Source of the DNA: Mesotaenium endlicherianum
Lineage: Eukaryota > Streptophyta > Zygnematophyceae > Zygnematales > Mesotaeniaceae
DNA length: 64,000 bases
NCBI GenBank assembly: GCA_009602735.1
Contig: WELA01013420.1
Coordinates: forward strand, 385,653 to 449,652
Direction of reading: 5' to 3'
The notes below the pieces were generated by a model. The model did no database searches. It had not been told where the DNA came from and was given only the letters and a program-made list of their open reading frames with translations. Made by a program: the position numbers and the translations under genes. This document shows, one piece after another, positions 44,906 through 56,679 of this stretch; within the stretch, counting starts at the first letter, position 1; the number at the start of each line of letters is the position of its first letter.

Positions 44906-46379
44906 TTGTTGAAGGGGAATTACACAAAAGCAGTAAGGTCAGCCATGGAATGTACGTGTGAACCAGGAATAGGTACAACATTGGTAAACACAGTACCACG
45001 TAAGAGAGCTAGAGTAGGAGGGAAAGAACCATTACAAGGGGCAAACTTAGCTCCTCAGGCCAATTCAACATTGGACGCAAATGGGAAGGAGGGGAAACCA
45101 CTACACATAATACAACAAGATTAGAGCCCGCCATCGTGGGACCGGTTGCTGGAGAAAGTGGCCATGAAAGAGAAGGTGAGATAATTACATTGGGGGATAG
45201 TACTTTGCAACCAACAGCCGAAACAGAAGATGATGTGGAGCATGAGGATGAATCTGGGGCAGGGAAAGAGAAGGCATTGATTGGGACGGTGGATGAGGGC
45301 ATCAATGCTGATGATGGTGTGGAGGCAATAATGGAAAGTGCTGCTGACGGCAATATGGATGACTCTAGAAGACGGCTTGAATTGCGTTTTGAAGGAGCCA
45401 TGGATGATTTGGGCGATACAAGTGTAGGTGCCAGAATGGTATGTTGGGAACCACTCTTTTATCAAATGGTAGAACGGGTGGAGTTGATATAGGGGAGCAT
45501 GATTGGTACTAAAACGGTTTAGTCACGAGTTCGTCAGCCGGAGGATCTGAGGGTGAGTTTTTTCACCAATCACATTTTGCTTACAAGTGCGTAGTGAATT
45601 AAGAATAACGTATCGAGGTAAAGATTGTGAGGGAATTATGAAGAGGTATAACAAATGTAATTGAGGCACAAGCTTTGAAGTAATTGGGACAAGCTGGTGG
45701 GGGGGGTGCTTGAGCAGACAAAAGCAGTGAATAAAGTGTGGGACGCCAAACGTGAATTCAACGTGACATTCTGGTTGGATAAAGATCCTTTGGAACAACT
45801 CCAACAACAGAAGATGGTGCTGGCAATTGAAATACCTTCTGGAGTTTGGGGACCCCAACATAATGGTTGTTCTTCAAGGGATCACTCCAGAGACTGCACT
45901 AGAGGGGCAGATTGCGAGGCACATCAACCTATGTGGTGATGCAATGGGCAAAGAATTGCTGGACGACGTAACAAAGGTAAGGGGATTGTGTTCATTTTCG
46001 CCTCTTGTCTGCCAAAGTCATTTCGGGGCAATGCGTACAGCCTTAAATTATGTCATGCAACCTCCAACTCCACCATTATGAACCAACTACTGACACAGCT
46101 GATAATGATTCGTATTGTGGCAAAAATTGAAGGTGAAATCGAAAAGTCAAAGGGGGGAGACAAAGAAACATATTGACCAGGCTATAGCTGACGGACTCGC
46201 CAGGAGTAGGTCGATAATTAAATTCTTGGACGAGCCGCACAGATTTGAGCTCAATGAAAATTCTCTGCAGTGGGTGGCAGTGGCCATGATGGAGACACAC
46301 CAGCCTTGGAGAAAAATATGGCCAGACAAAAAAGCAAAGTACACAAATCAACACTGGAACATGATCCAAGGGCTTGCGG
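44906..46379 (+). pseudogene. Unknown host gene interrupted by retroelement B2
   Basis: Open segments include an acidic stretch at about 45136-45492 (TAETEDDVEHEDESGAG), an exon-like block at about 45700-45976 with NVTFWLDKDPLEQLQQQK and LEGQIARHINLCGDAMGKEL ending at donor ACAAAG|GTAAGG, and a block from about 46100 to 46379 with SIIKFLDEPHRF and THQPWRKIWPDKKAKYTNQH. At 46379 the B2 element begins. On its far side the same exon resumes at 53065 and runs to a donor at 53102 (GAAAAG|GTGAGT). Frame changes also occur near the G-runs at 45702-45709 and 46155-46160, which may be assembly errors. No domain was recognised. The gene is at least split by B2 in this assembly. Confidence 0.5.
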
Positions 46380-46882
46380 TGTAGTGAAACAGATAGATAA
46401 AGTACTTAGTAAAACAGAATACTTTATCTATTCAAGACAAGGATCTTTGAACACAAGTGGTAGCTTCTTGAAAGAGAGATGGCTTCTTGAAAGTTAATAT
46501 ATTTCTGGATTTTGGCAAGTACAAGAGTGATTCTCCAATGTCTTTCTATGTTCTAGCTCTTGTTTATATACTTGCTACATAAGTAATTTCTAGGAAGGTG
46601 TATGTTGATGTGTTGGCACCCAACACATCCCAAAACTTGCCACCTCTTTCTAGAATAATGTACACATGTCCTTTTGACCTAAAAATGGCACATTTGACTT
46701 TTGCCACATGGAGTTCTTCTAGGTCTTTCCTCTAACTTCGAAAATGCCTTGGAAGGTTCAAAGGACATGAACCAAGTTACTAGAGTACCTATTCACACTT
46801 GACTCCACACAATACTACTCCAAATATATTTGAAAACATTAAAATATATGCAAACTAATATATAATAACTCAAATCACTACA
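46380..46882 (-). repeat. 3' LTR of B2
   Basis: 503 bp with perfect 8-bp inverted ends, TGTAGTGA and TCACTACA. It is adjacent to the TGCGG target duplication on its left. Confidence 0.97.
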
Positions 46883-46895
46883 TCACCCCCCCGAT
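46883..46895 (-). other. Polypurine tract of B2
   Basis: Minus-strand ATCGGGGGGGTGA lies directly before the 3' LTR. B1 has GTCGAGGGAGTGA at the same place. Confidence 0.75.
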
Positions 46896-46922
46896 AGAAA
46901 AAGCGACGTCTCGGCGCGTCAA

Positions 46923-47050
46923 GTCAGGTCTTACACATGTGGAGCAAACTAGTCAACAGTTTCAAGTCAGATGCCACACATGTGAAGAGGACTAGTCAAA
47001 GGCGCCAAGTCAGGTGCTACACATGTAAGGTAGACTAGGCAAGGTCGTAG
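46923..47050 (-). repeat. Three 43-bp tandem repeats near the B2 polypurine tract
   Basis: Units start GTCAG at 46923, 46966 and 47009. Each has ACACATGT followed by GAC/AACTAG. The array is conserved in B1, so it predates both insertions and belongs to the element. Confidence 0.85.
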
Positions 47051-47651
47051 GTGGTGTGACCTTATTGGCTAGCCTACTCCTTAATGATAAAGAAAATTGT
47101 ACAAGTTGGCCCAGAATCTGCCACGAACTCAAAAATTCATAGCGGCCACAGAACTGCTCCAAATCTGAAAATTCGAGTGCCAGACGGACCGCGTCGGAGA
47201 ACTCTACCGGGTCACCAAATTTGAGAGCATTCTCATTTCTGGAGTGTCGTTGAGAGCTGAGAGAGTAGGCACTCCTCCAAATCTGTGCAGAAACTTCTGA
47301 AAATCATAAGTCCTTCTATACTTCTCCAAATTCTGCAAACTAAGTCTCAAACTGGGCGCTGTAAGATGTTCTACCAGAGTCTTGAGTTTCAGAGCATTCC
47401 AAGTTCAGGGGAGGGCACAATGTCAGAAGGCATATTCTGCCCTAACAATGCCAGCAGCCTGACCCCCTTCTACTTAGAGCATCATATCTCTCTCACCAGT
47501 GCTCCAAATTGAGCAAACTTGGACTCTAAATGACCGGCTACTCATGGACTACAGCCAGGTAAATTTTCAGAATTTATTATGCAGAGACCTATTACCAGTA
47601 GCAGTTTTAGTTTTCTGTCCAGAAACTGCGAGAAGAGAAGAGTGTCTAATG
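47051..47651 (-). other. B2 3' untranslated region
   Basis: About 600 bp between the pol stop and the 43-bp repeats with no open frame of note. It is alignable with B1 (about 9380-9914) and with the start of the same region in B3 (60265-60697). Confidence 0.7.
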
Positions 47652-50600
47652 TCAATTTTTCCTCTTTCTTGTTCTTGCAGGCTGCCTCCAAGGGGTCTTC
47701 TGCTGCTTCTTGATGGTGGCAGGCTGCCTCCCTGAAGTCTTCGGGCTTCTAGTAGAGAGACTTGGGGCTGGTCCAAGATGGGGGTTGGCGGCATGGAAGC
47801 GCTTCAACTTTCTCTGAACTTTGTCAAGGTAGTGCGCCGCCACCCAACTATTCTCCGAATCTGGATATCCTTTCCACTTGATCAAGTATTGCTGCTGTCT
47901 CCTGAAATTTCTCATAGCCACTATGTCTTCCACTTCGTACTCCAAATGATCATCCACTATTGTTGGGGCTGGTGGGGTTGTCACACGTCCTGGGAACTTG
48001 TTGTCGGGTTGCACATATGGCTTGAAGAGGGAAGCGTGGAATACGGGGTCGATGTGCATAGTCTGGGGAAGTTCTAGCTTGAAAGCAACGGGGTTGACTT
48101 GCTGGATAATCTTGAAGGGTCCCAAATACTTGGGAGAGAACTTGCTGCCGGCAGGCCTGTTGTTCAGGGAAATGTTCTTGGATGATAGTAACACGTTGTC
48201 ACCCACTCTGTACGTAATTTCTCTTCTGGATCTGTTCGCCACTCTTGCTTGAGCATCTTGCGCGTGTTGTAGAGCTTTCTTCGCTGCTGTAAGGGCTGCT
48301 TCTAATGTCTCCATAAAATCTGTGGCTGCAGGTACTTCATCATGGCCAGCCGTGAAGCTCAGTGGCGTGGTCGGATGGAAGCCATAGTTGAGGAAGAATG
48401 GGGACTCTTGGGTAGAGGCCTGCGTAGTGTTGTTGTAGGCAAACTCGAGGGGGGTCAAGTACATGTCCCAGTCTTGCTCGAGGGTAGACACGTAGGCCTT
48501 TAGAGAGGTCTTTAGGGTACGATTCATACGCTCGGTTTGCCCATCTGATTGTGGGTGGTAGGCAGTAGACATATCCAGCGATGTACCCAAGTTCTTGAAG
48601 AGATTTTTCCAGAAATGGCTTGTGAATCTTGGATCTCTATCTGACACAATTCTTGATGGTAGTCCATGGAGTCGGAAGATGTTGTCAAAGATGAGTCTTG
48701 CAAGTTGTGGTGCTGTAGCCTTAGTCGTCGTGGGAATAAAATGAGCCATCTTGGTAAGTCTGTCCACCGCCGTGAGTATTGCATTATGGCCTCGAGGTGT
48801 CACGGGCAAGTCCACGATAAGGTCCATTGAGATGTCCGTCCATTGTCTTTCGGGGATTGGTAGTGGTTGGAGGAGTCCTCCCGCCTTTTGCGATGATGGC
48901 TTGATTCTTTGGCATGTGTCACAGCTCCTGCAGTACTCCTTGACTTGCTTAGACATGCCTGGCCAACAATAAGTCCTAGCTAGAACGCCCGTGGTCCTTA
49001 GGATTCCAAAGTGTCCTCCAAGAGGGTTGTCGTGTGCTTCTCGTAGAAGCAAGAGCCGGAGGTCTAAGTCATTAGGAACACATCTCTGGCCCGTATCTTG
49101 CCTCACCCAATAATTGCCTTCTTGCTTCTTGCATGGGTCCAAGGCTGCTTCTCCGTTCTTGTAGTAAGGGTCTCTTTCATAGGCGGCTGAAAATCGAGCT
49201 TCCAGATCTGTCTTCAGGGATACCATCACTGCATTTAATTGCAGTCTTGAGAGGGGGTCAGCCGGGTTTGTCTTGCCGGGCTGGTACTGAATCGTGATGT
49301 TGTATTGTTGCAAGTATCCGCTCCATCTTGCTTGTCTCCTTGAGAGATACGGCTGCGTTTGGAGGTGCTTTAACGCCTCGTGGTCCGTGGTGACCAGTAC
49401 TTTGCGTCCTTCAACGTAGCAGCGCCAAACCTTCAAGGCATGTACAATCGCCAATGCCTCTCGCTCCGTGGTTGTATAATTTTGCTCGGCTGGATTTAGC
49501 TTCCTTGACTCGTAGGCGATGGGCTGCAGTCCCTTGCCTTGGTCTTGAAGCAGGATTGCTCCTATTGCATAGGAAGATGCATCGGTGATGACGTGGAAGG
49601 GCCAATCTGGGTTTGGACTTGGGAGTGTGAGCACCGGGGATGTGGTCAATCTTCGCTTTAACTCTTGAAATGCCTCTTCCTCTTTCTCGGTCCATGTATA
49701 TAGCCTGTCCTTCTTGAGTAGATCTGTCAGGGGGGCTGCTATGTGCGAGAAGCCTTGGATGAATTTTCTGTACCAATTGGCAAATCCCAAGAATGACTGG
49801 AGTTCTTTCTTGGTCGTGGGGGTTGGCCATTCCTCCACCACCGTGGTCTTCTTGGGGTCTATCTTGATGCCATCAGCAGTCACGTGGAGACCTAGGAACT
49901 CCACTTCTTGTTTGGCAAACTCGCATTTTGACTCCTTCGCAAACAGCTTGTTTTGCTTCAATACTTCAAGGACTTCTTTCAAGTGTCTCGCATGCTCTTC
50001 AAGGGTCTTGCTGTAGATAAGGATGTCATCGATGAATACCACCACAAATCTGTCCAACATGGGCTGAAATATGGTGTTCATCATAGTCATGAAAGTTGCT
50101 GGCGCGTTGGTGAGTCCAAATGGCAGGACCATGAACTCAAAATGTCCATATCTTGTCCTGAATGCCGTCTTCTCTATGTCCGGTTCTGCGATGCGAATCT
50201 GGTGGTAGCCGCTCCGTAAGTCAATCTTCGTGAAGTACTTGGCTCCAACCAGCCGGTCCATGAGCTCATCCATGCGCGGCAGCGGGTATCGATTCTTGAT
50301 GGTGATCTTGTTGAGGGCGCGATAGTCCACACACATCCTCAAGGTACCATCTTTCTTCTTGACAAATAGCACCGGGGCTCCAAATGGCGACTTGCTAGGT
50401 CGAATGAAGCCATGCTCCAGTAGCTCCTTGATTTGCTTCTTGACTTCGTCTAGCTCCGTGTATGACATTTTGAACGTAGGCCGAGAGATGGGCTTGCTTC
50501 CGGGCTCCAACTCTATCTTGTGGTCTACGAATCTTTTGGGGGGTAGGCCCTTGGGCAATTCCGGGGAGAACACTTCTTTGTAGTCCTCTAAGACTTCTTG

Positions 50601-51317
50601 TATCTCCTTGGGAACGGGGCTGCCTTCTTGACTCTCGATGTCTTTCTTGATGTCTTTTGGCGTGATCAAGGCCAAAAGAAGCTCGTGTCCCTTCCTCACA
50701 AGTCTCTTGAGTTGGAGGGCGGACAATAGTATCTCGTGTGCCGGCTTCTGGATGTCTTGGGTCTGGATATTCTGGATTGCGCGCAAAATACAGATTCTTG
50801 AAGTGATGTCATTCTTGATCTTGATAGTACCGGTCCTCCAATCAACTTGGGGGTTGTGCTTGGTCAACCAAGGCGTCCCTAGGATGACGTCGTACTTGCC
50901 CAATTGCATGGGGGAGAACACTACTCTATCCTTGAAGGACTTGATAGAGAGTGCCAAGGGGTACGTCTTCTTGGAAGGGGTAGTATAGGAGAATCCATCG
51001 GGCATCATAATCTCCTCGTCGTGGTCAAGAGTTCGCATAGTAATACCGTGCTTGGTGGCAAAATCTGCAGCAATGAAGTTGCCTTGAGCTCCGCTATCCA
51101 CCAAGATGTGGACCTTCTCTCCTCCAAGGTAACCTCTCAAACTCATTGGGGCTGGAACGTCGTCTTCAACGGGGGTCTCCACCTCACTTGGCGTGTTGCC
51201 TTCTCGTGAAGTGGGTCTTGGGGTGGTAGGCTCCTGGCCTACCGGCGCTGTCCGTTTTTTGACAACTTTTTGGGGCATGAAAGTGCACGATGGCCCTTTT
51301 CCTTGCAATAAAAGCAT
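47652..51317 (-). CDS. pol: B2 Pol polyprotein with chromodomain, 1221 aa
   Basis: Aspartic protease ([14 protein letters not shown], Asp near residue 74), reverse transcriptase ([23 protein letters not shown] near residue 425), RNase H ([16 protein letters not shown]), integrase with HHCC finger ([16 protein letters not shown]) and DDE core ([25 protein letters not shown]), then a chromodomain ([27 protein letters not shown]) and a basic Gln/Lys-rich tail. Gag upstream overlaps it by about 79 bp in another frame, a normal layout for the group. It reverse-transcribes and integrates the element. Confidence 0.97.
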   Translation of the reverse strand: MLLLQGKGPSCTFMPQKVVKKRTAPVGQEPTTPRPTSREGNTPSEVETPVEDDVPAPMSLRGYLGGEKVHILVDSGAQGNFIAADFATKHGITMRTLDHDEEIMMPDGFSYTTPSKKTYPLALSIKSFKDRVVFSPMQLGKYDVILGTPWLTKHNPQVDWRTGTIKIKNDITSRICILRAIQNIQTQDIQKPAHEILLSALQLKRLVRKGHELLLALITPKDIKKDIESQEGSPVPKEIQEVLEDYKEVFSPELPKGLPPKRFVDHKIELEPGSKPISRPTFKMSYTELDEVKKQIKELLEHGFIRPSKSPFGAPVLFVKKKDGTLRMCVDYRALNKITIKNRYPLPRMDELMDRLVGAKYFTKIDLRSGYHQIRIAEPDIEKTAFRTRYGHFEFMVLPFGLTNAPATFMTMMNTIFQPMLDRFVVVFIDDILIYSKTLEEHARHLKEVLEVLKQNKLFAKESKCEFAKQEVEFLGLHVTADGIKIDPKKTTVVEEWPTPTTKKELQSFLGFANWYRKFIQGFSHIAAPLTDLLKKDRLYTWTEKEEEAFQELKRRLTTSPVLTLPSPNPDWPFHVITDASSYAIGAILLQDQGKGLQPIAYESRKLNPAEQNYTTTEREALAIVHALKVWRCYVEGRKVLVTTDHEALKHLQTQPYLSRRQARWSGYLQQYNITIQYQPGKTNPADPLSRLQLNAVMVSLKTDLEARFSAAYERDPYYKNGEAALDPCKKQEGNYWVRQDTGQRCVPNDLDLRLLLLREAHDNPLGGHFGILRTTGVLARTYCWPGMSKQVKEYCRSCDTCQRIKPSSQKAGGLLQPLPIPERQWTDISMDLIVDLPVTPRGHNAILTAVDRLTKMAHFIPTTTKATAPQLARLIFDNIFRLHGLPSRIVSDRDPRFTSHFWKNLFKNLGTSLDMSTAYHPQSDGQTERMNRTLKTSLKAYVSTLEQDWDMYLTPLEFAYNNTTQASTQESPFFLNYGFHPTTPLSFTAGHDEVPAATDFMETLEAALTAAKKALQHAQDAQARVANRSRREITYRVGDNVLLSSKNISLNNRPAGSKFSPKYLGPFKIIQQVNPVAFKLELPQTMHIDPVFHASLFKPYVQPDNKFPGRVTTPPAPTIVDDHLEYEVEDIVAMRNFRRQQQYLIKWKGYPDSENSWVAAHYLDKVQRKLKRFHAANPHLGPAPSLSTRSPKTSGRQPATIKKQQKTPWRQPARTRKRKN

Positions 51318-52519
51318 AGTCCAGCCGTCATGAGAGCTTCTTTTTCAGCCGGGGAGAGTCTTGCTTTCACTCCTTGCTGGTTTCTTGCATCATAAGTGTC
51401 ATTGGAGGGTCTTCCACTCTTCCGGGCAGCCGCGGGGTCCCTTTTAATAACTCCGATTTCCATGGGTGTGGGTCCAGATTCGGATGTGGAAGGGGCTGCG
51501 TACACCCGCGTCGTCGGTACCCGTGAAGATGAAGGCACGGAGTGCTTGAAATCCAAGGTATCCACCTTTTGGGCCACTTCAATGATCTTTGAGAAGTCCG
51601 TCAAGTCGCGTAACTCCACTTCCTTTGCCACCTTGGGTTTGAGGCCAAAGATGTAGCGGTCAATCTTCTCCTCGAGAGACATGTTGGGGATCTCAAGAGT
51701 GAGGGCGTGAAATCTGGATGTATACTCTTGAACGGACGTCGTTTGCTTGAGATGGTGGAGCTTTCCTCGGGCAATCTTCTCCGCATTGATGGGCATGAAT
51801 TGCTTCTTGAGGGCCTCACGAAAATCTGCCCATCTTGCATATGATGGTGGGGGCTCTTGGCCGAGCATGGGGTGCGCCATAGCTTGATATATAGCCGCTT
51901 GATAGTTACGCCACCATGATGTTGCTGCTCCTCTAAGTAAGGTAACGGCAAAGGGAACGTAGTCCTCCTCGGGTACTTCAAGGAATGCGAGGTACGTCTC
52001 CACTTGGTAGAGCCATAAATTCAGGTTGGCACCTTTCCCGGGGTTGAAAGTGTCGGGTTTGCCGGGCTTGATGAGTTTCCTTGCTCTCGTTGGCTCTTGT
52101 GGAGGCGCTTGAGCCGGGGCTGGATTTTGAGCATTGCTCGCAATAGGGGCAACCATGGCAGCCATAGCTTCTCTTGACGCTTGCACGGTTGCTTCATAGG
52201 TGGCCAAGCCCACTTGGTTGTGGACGGTCATTAGGAAGGCTGCCCACTCATTTGCGGGAACTCCTTGTGGTGGGGTCAACTTTGCTATAGCGGCTGCCAC
52301 GGGATTTGACGGTGCTCCTCCTTGTGGTGCTTCTTGTTGTTGGAGATTTCCTTGAGTAGGCTCTCCCATCGACGCTGGAGGAGGGTGTGCTCCTCCTTGT
52401 GGTGCTTCTTGTTGTTGCAGATTTTCTTGAGTGGGCTCTCCCATCGGCGCTGGAGGAGGGTGTCTTGGAGAGGAAGGGCTTCCTTCGAAAGCTTGCTGTT
52501 GGTCTTGAGGATCGGCCAT
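51239..52519 (-). CDS. gag: B2 Gag polyprotein, 426 aa
   Basis: A Pro/Gln/Gly-rich N-terminus includes two near-identical repeats around [21 protein letters not shown] capsid-like retrotransposon-gag domain (about 150-320) contains [31 protein letters not shown] and [20 protein letters not shown]. One CCHC zinc knuckle ([14 protein letters not shown]) lies near the C-terminus. The ATG at 52519 follows the primer-binding site by about 25 bp. It forms the particle and packages RNA. Confidence 0.96.
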   Translation of the reverse strand: MADPQDQQQAFEGSPSSPRHPPPAPMGEPTQENLQQQEAPQGGAHPPPASMGEPTQGNLQQQEAPQGGAPSNPVAAAIAKLTPPQGVPANEWAAFLMTVHNQVGLATYEATVQASREAMAAMVAPIASNAQNPAPAQAPPQEPTRARKLIKPGKPDTFNPGKGANLNLWLYQVETYLAFLEVPEEDYVPFAVTLLRGAATSWWRNYQAAIYQAMAHPMLGQEPPPSYARWADFREALKKQFMPINAEKIARGKLHHLKQTTSVQEYTSRFHALTLEIPNMSLEEKIDRYIFGLKPKVAKEVELRDLTDFSKIIEVAQKVDTLDFKHSVPSSSRVPTTRVYAAPSTSESGPTPMEIGVIKRDPAAARKSGRPSNDTYDARNQQGVKARLSPAEKEALMTAGLCFYCKEKGHRALSCPKKLSKNGQRR

Positions 52520-52543
52520 CTTCTTGTGCTACCAAAGTGCCTA

Positions 52544-52555
52544 GCTCCGATACCA
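52544..52555 (-). other. Primer-binding site of B2
   Basis: Minus-strand TGGTATCGGAGC, one base after the 5' LTR, identical to that of A2. Confidence 0.85.
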
Positions 52556-52556
52556 C

Positions 52557-53059
52557 TGTAGTGAAACAGATAGATAAAGTACTTAGTAAAACAGAATACT
52601 TTATCTATTCAAGACAAGGATCTTTGAACACAAGTGGTAGCTTCTTGAAAGAGAGATGGCTTCTTGAAAGTTAATATATTTCTGGATTTTGGCAAGTACA
52701 AGAGTGATTCTGGAATGTCTTTCTATGTTCTAGCTCTTGTTTATATACTTGCTACATAAGTAATTTCTAGGAAGGTGTATGTTGATGTGTTGGCACCCAA
52801 CACATCCCAAAACTTGCCACCTCTTTCTAGAATAATGTACACATGTCCTTTTGACCTAAAAATGGCACATCTGACTTTTGCCACATGGAGTTCTTCTAGG
52901 TCTTTCCTCTAACTTCGAAAATGCCTTGGAAGGTTCAAAGGACATGAACCAAGTTACTAGAGTACCTATTCACACTTGACTCCACACAATACTACTCCAA
53001 ATATATTTGAAAACATTAAAATATATGCGAATTAATATATAATAACTCAAATCACTACA
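52557..53059 (-). repeat. 5' LTR of B2
   Basis: 503 bp, about 99% identical to the 3' LTR. On the minus strand it carries TATATAAAC and, about 145 bp later, AATAAA near its end. The right flank is the target duplication TGCGG. Confidence 0.97.
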
Positions 53060-53064
53060 TGCGG

Positions 53065-53102
53065 CATTCACAGTGAACACTTTGCGCAAGAAGAAAGAAA
53101 AG
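53065..53102 (+). pseudogene. Right half of the host exon split by B2
   Basis: Reads in frame with the exon that ends at 46379 when one copy of the target duplication is counted once. It encodes AFTVNTLRKKKEK and ends at a consensus donor AAG|GTGAGT. Confidence 0.55.
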
Positions 53103-53941
53103 GTGAGTACCTTGTGGGACATGAGTAAAGATGTTGTGTTTCCGTAAAGGTGTGACGAAGAATGTCATAGGACATGTTGAGTAGTAAGGTGTGTGAAGCA
53201 AACTAATAGGTTGTGATATGGCGTGGATGGGATGGAACAAGCACGAAAGGTTGCACTGAAAGCCACAACTCATGCATTAATCACAGATGCAGCTTTTGAC
53301 AGGGAGGCTGGAGGAGAGGGCGAAGACAGCCTTCCAGGAGCAAAAGGGATGCTGCAAGATTGACATATTGTTATGTCACCAAGTACGAGCAATGGGAGAT
53401 GTGAGCCGTCATTCCTTGCCCGCACTTAACAGATGTCTTGTGCCACGCTTCTTTTCCTCAATATTGCCGTCGCAAAGGAAGTCAAACATCCCCCGGAGGG
53501 CCCAGGAAGGTAGGCCATATCCCCATGTTGTTTGCAAAGCAATCATGGACTGTTGCTTTACACACAGGGTGCACATTTACGAAGTAAGCTAACGGACTTC
53601 GTGCGGGGGGGGGGGGGGGNNNNNNNNNNNNNNNNNNNNNNNNNNNNGGGGGGGGGGGGGGGGGGGGGGGTTTGCTAACAAGAAGAGGGCCAAGAGGAAG
53701 AGGAGGTCAAGGATCTCAGCACACATTCTCACCGTCACCATCGAGCAAGGCGAAATCTCCCGTACATCGGTTTCACCTAGTACATTAGGAAGGCTCTCTC
53801 TCATGGGGGGATTGAGCAGCAAAATCATTGGCAGTAGCGATAGAAAAAGGCCAGTAGGGTGAGGGCAAGGTAGATGGAGTAGGGTTAGGTATTATGGTGC
53901 ACAAAAGTAGGACCAATAGAGCAGTGTTTTCCCACATCTTG
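53103..53941. other. Host DNA with a G-run assembly gap and a short basic open frame
   Basis: N at 53620-53647 is flanked by long G runs. From 53674 an open frame of 62 codons reaches a TGA at 53860-53862 and starts with a basic patch (NKKRAKRKRRSR), which could be the last exon of the gene split by B2. The open frame at 53287-53592 has no recognisable domain. Confidence 0.35.
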
Positions 53942-54659
53942 TGTAATGAATCAGTATATTGGTAGATATGATATTCATTTAAATATAATAGTTAAATAAG
54001 TTCAACCTGCTGAACTTTAGTTAATATTGAGTCTGCTGGACTTTATTAAATAATCAGTTTTATGACTCAGCCGGGAGCAGCAGGCTGAAGTCAACTTAGT
54101 TCAGCTTGCTGACACATTTGTTTCAGCCAGCTGACTTCCGTACTCGGTAGCAGCGAACTGCCTAGATATGCATCTAAATGTGGTGTGCTAGATGAATGGC
54201 CAGATGACATCCTTAGGATGGATGGCGATTCGGGATGATGGGAGATGGCGGTGGATTTGGTTAACCGAGGTCCTACCAACGTGGTTAACTCCCGGGTAGG
54301 CGGTGCCATCGCACTGGCCGTTGAACAGTTTACTCATTCCACGTACATATGCTAGGTATTGCTCTCGAGTTCGGCATTCAGAAACGAGGCCAACTCTCTT
54401 GTACTGCTTACTGAGAGACATCTGAATCCAAGGCGAGAAGCCATTGATATGCACTGTCTCCTAGCCTTGCTTATGTATGAGTTTACTGATTGCATTATTG
54501 ATGCTAGTTTACTTGCATTTGACTTACGAGTATTGCCCATTGCTAGAGTGTTGTCCCTTGCTATTTAATCAATGAACAGGAAATACCATAAAGATTACTT
54601 GCTAATATAAAGATCTATATTAATTGTTAATTGCCTATTTGGTAAGTCGATTCATTTCA
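53942..54659 (+). repeat. 5' LTR of A3
   Basis: 718 bp, same ends as the other A LTRs but visibly more diverged from the A2 pair than those are from each other. It is followed by a primer-binding site variant (TGGTATCGCAGC) and gag leader sequence matching A2. Confidence 0.95.
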
Positions 54660-54856
54660 GTGGTATCGCAGCAGTTATCACAGTCTTCTTTGTATGGTAA
54701 GGACAAGGTCTCTAACTAGCAACTCCCAAGACATGGAGAACCAAGATAACGAGAATGTCAAAAATCAGGCTAACAGCCATGTAGCGTGAACCCGTACCTA
54801 TTCTGAAGCAGTGTCAGATACTGCAGCTAGAAAGGCTGCAGATGAGGCAGCTGCTA

Positions 54857-55359
54857 TGTAGTGATTTGAATTATTATATATTAGTTTGCATATATTTTAA
54901 TGATTTCATATATATTTGGAGTAGTATTGTGTGGAGTCAAGTGTGAATAGGTACTCTAGTAACTTGGTTCATGTCCTTTGAACCTTCCAAGGCATTTTTA
55001 AAGTTAGAGGAAAGACCTAGAAGAACTCCACGTGGCAAAAGTCAAATGTGCCATTTTTAGGTCAAAAGGACATGTGTACATTATTCTAGAAAGAGGTGGC
55101 AAGTTTTGGGATGTGTTGGGTGCCAACACATCAACATACACCTTCCTAGAAATTACTTATGTAGCAAGTATATAAACAAGAGCTAGAACATAGAAAGACA
55201 TTCGAGAATCACTCTTGTACTTGCCAAAATCCAGAAATATATTAACTTTCAAGAAGCCATCTCTCTTTCAAGAAGCTACCACTTGTGTTCAAAGATCCTT
55301 GTCTTGAATGAATAAAGTATTCTATTTCACTAAGCACTTCATCTATCTGTTTCACTACA
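54857..55359 (+). repeat. 5' LTR of B3
   Basis: 503 bp, TGTAGTGATTTGA...TCTGTTTCACTACA. It has TATATAAAC at 55169-55177 and AATAAA at 55311-55316, the expected promoter and polyadenylation signals in order. Confidence 0.96.
55169..55177 (+). promoter_or_regulatory. TATA box of the family-B LTR
   Basis: TATATAAAC lies about 190 bp before the LTR end and about 135 bp before AATAAA (55311-55316). The same pair occurs in the B2 LTRs. This fits a U3-R boundary shortly after it. Confidence 0.55.
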
Positions 55360-55360
55360 G

Positions 55361-55372
55361 TGGTATCGGAGC
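55361..55372 (+). other. Primer-binding site of B3
   Basis: TGGTATCGGAGC one base after the LTR, identical to A2 and B2. Confidence 0.85.
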
Positions 55373-55396
55373 TAGGCACTTTGGTAGCACAAGAAG

Positions 55397-56677
55397 ATGG
55401 CCGATCCTCAAGACCAACAGCAAGCTTTCGAAGGAAGCCCTTCCTCTCCAAGACACCCTCCTCCAGCGTCGATGGGAGAGCCCACTCAAGAAAATCTGCA
55501 ACAACAAGAAGCAACACAAGGAGGAGTACACCCTCCTCCAGCGCCCATGGGAGAGCCTACTCAAGGAAATCTGCAACAACAAGAAGCACCACAAGGAGGA
55601 GCACCGTCAAATCCCGTGGCAGCCGCTATAGCAAAGTTGACCCCACCACAAGGAGTTCCCGCAAATGAGTGAGCAGCCTTCCTAATGACCGTCCACAACC
55701 AAGTGGGCTTGGCCACCTATGAAGCAACCGTGCAAGCATCAAGAGAAGCTATGGCTGCCATGGTTTCCCCTATTGCGAGCAATGCTCAAAATCCAGCCCC
55801 GGCTCAAGCGCCTCCACAAGAGCCAACGAGAGCAGGGAAACTCATCTAGCCCGGCAAACCCGACACTTTCAACCCCGGGAAAGGTGCCAACCTGAATTTA
55901 TGGCTCTACCAAGTGAAGACGTACCTCGCATTCCTTGAAGTACCCGAGGAGGACTACGTTCCCTTTGCCGTTACCTTACTTAGAGGAGCAGCAACATCAT
56001 GGTGGCGTAACTATCAAGCGGCTATATATCAAGCTATGGCGCACCCCGTGCTCGGCCAAGAGCCCCCACCATCATATGCAAGATGGGCAGATTTTCGTGA
56101 GGCCCTCAAGAAGCAATTCATGCCCATCAATGCGGAGAAGATTGCCCGAGGAAAGCTCCACCATCTCAAGCAAACGACGTCCGTTCAAGAGTATACATCC
56201 AGATTTCACGCCCTCACTCTTGAGATCCCCAACATGTCTCTCGAGGAGAAGATTGACCGCTACATCTTTGGCCTCAAACCCAAGGTGGCAAAGGAAGTGG
56301 AATTACGCGACTTGACGGACTTCTCAAAGATCATTGAAGTGGCCCAAAAGGTGGATACCTTGGATTTCAAGCACTCCGTGCCTTCATCTTCACGGGTACC
56401 GGCGACGCGGGTGTACGCAGCCCCTTCCACATCCGAATCTGGACCCACACCCATGGAAATCGGAGTTATTAAAAGGGACCCCGCGGCTGCTCGGAAGAGT
56501 GGAAGACCCTCCAATGACACTTATGATGCAAGAAACCAGCAAGGAGTGAAAGCAAGACTCTCCCCGGCTGAAAAAGAAGCTCTCATGACGGCTGGACTAT
56601 GCCTTTATTGCAAGGAAAAGGGCCATCGTGCACTCTCATGCCCCAAAAAGTTGTCAAAAAACGGACAGCGCCGGTAG
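55397..56677 (+). pseudogene. gag: Gag region of B3
   Basis: Nearly identical to B2 gag, including the Pro/Gln-rich N-terminus, capsid-like region and zinc knuckle ([14 protein letters not shown]). Not fully open. Confidence 0.92.
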
Positions 56678-56679
56678 GC

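Larger units (their letters stand above)
46380..53059 (-). mobile_element. Complete family-B Ty3/gypsy chromovirus B2
   Basis: A 6680-bp minus-strand element flanked by the target duplication TGCGG (46375-46379 and 53060-53064). Order on the minus strand: 5' LTR 53059-52557, primer-binding site 52555-52544, gag 52519-51239, pol 51317-47652, long 3' region with three 43-bp repeats, C/G-rich polypurine tract, 3' LTR 46882-46380. It looks whole, with gag and pol open. The two 503-bp LTRs differ at about five positions by eye (about 1%), so it is the youngest dated insertion in the window. It sits inside an exon of a host gene. Confidence 0.97.

Noticed and set aside
47778-50219. Plus-strand open frames of 70-100 codons within B2 pol
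   Set aside because: They are antisense shadows of pol; the same shadows recur wherever family-B pol occurs.
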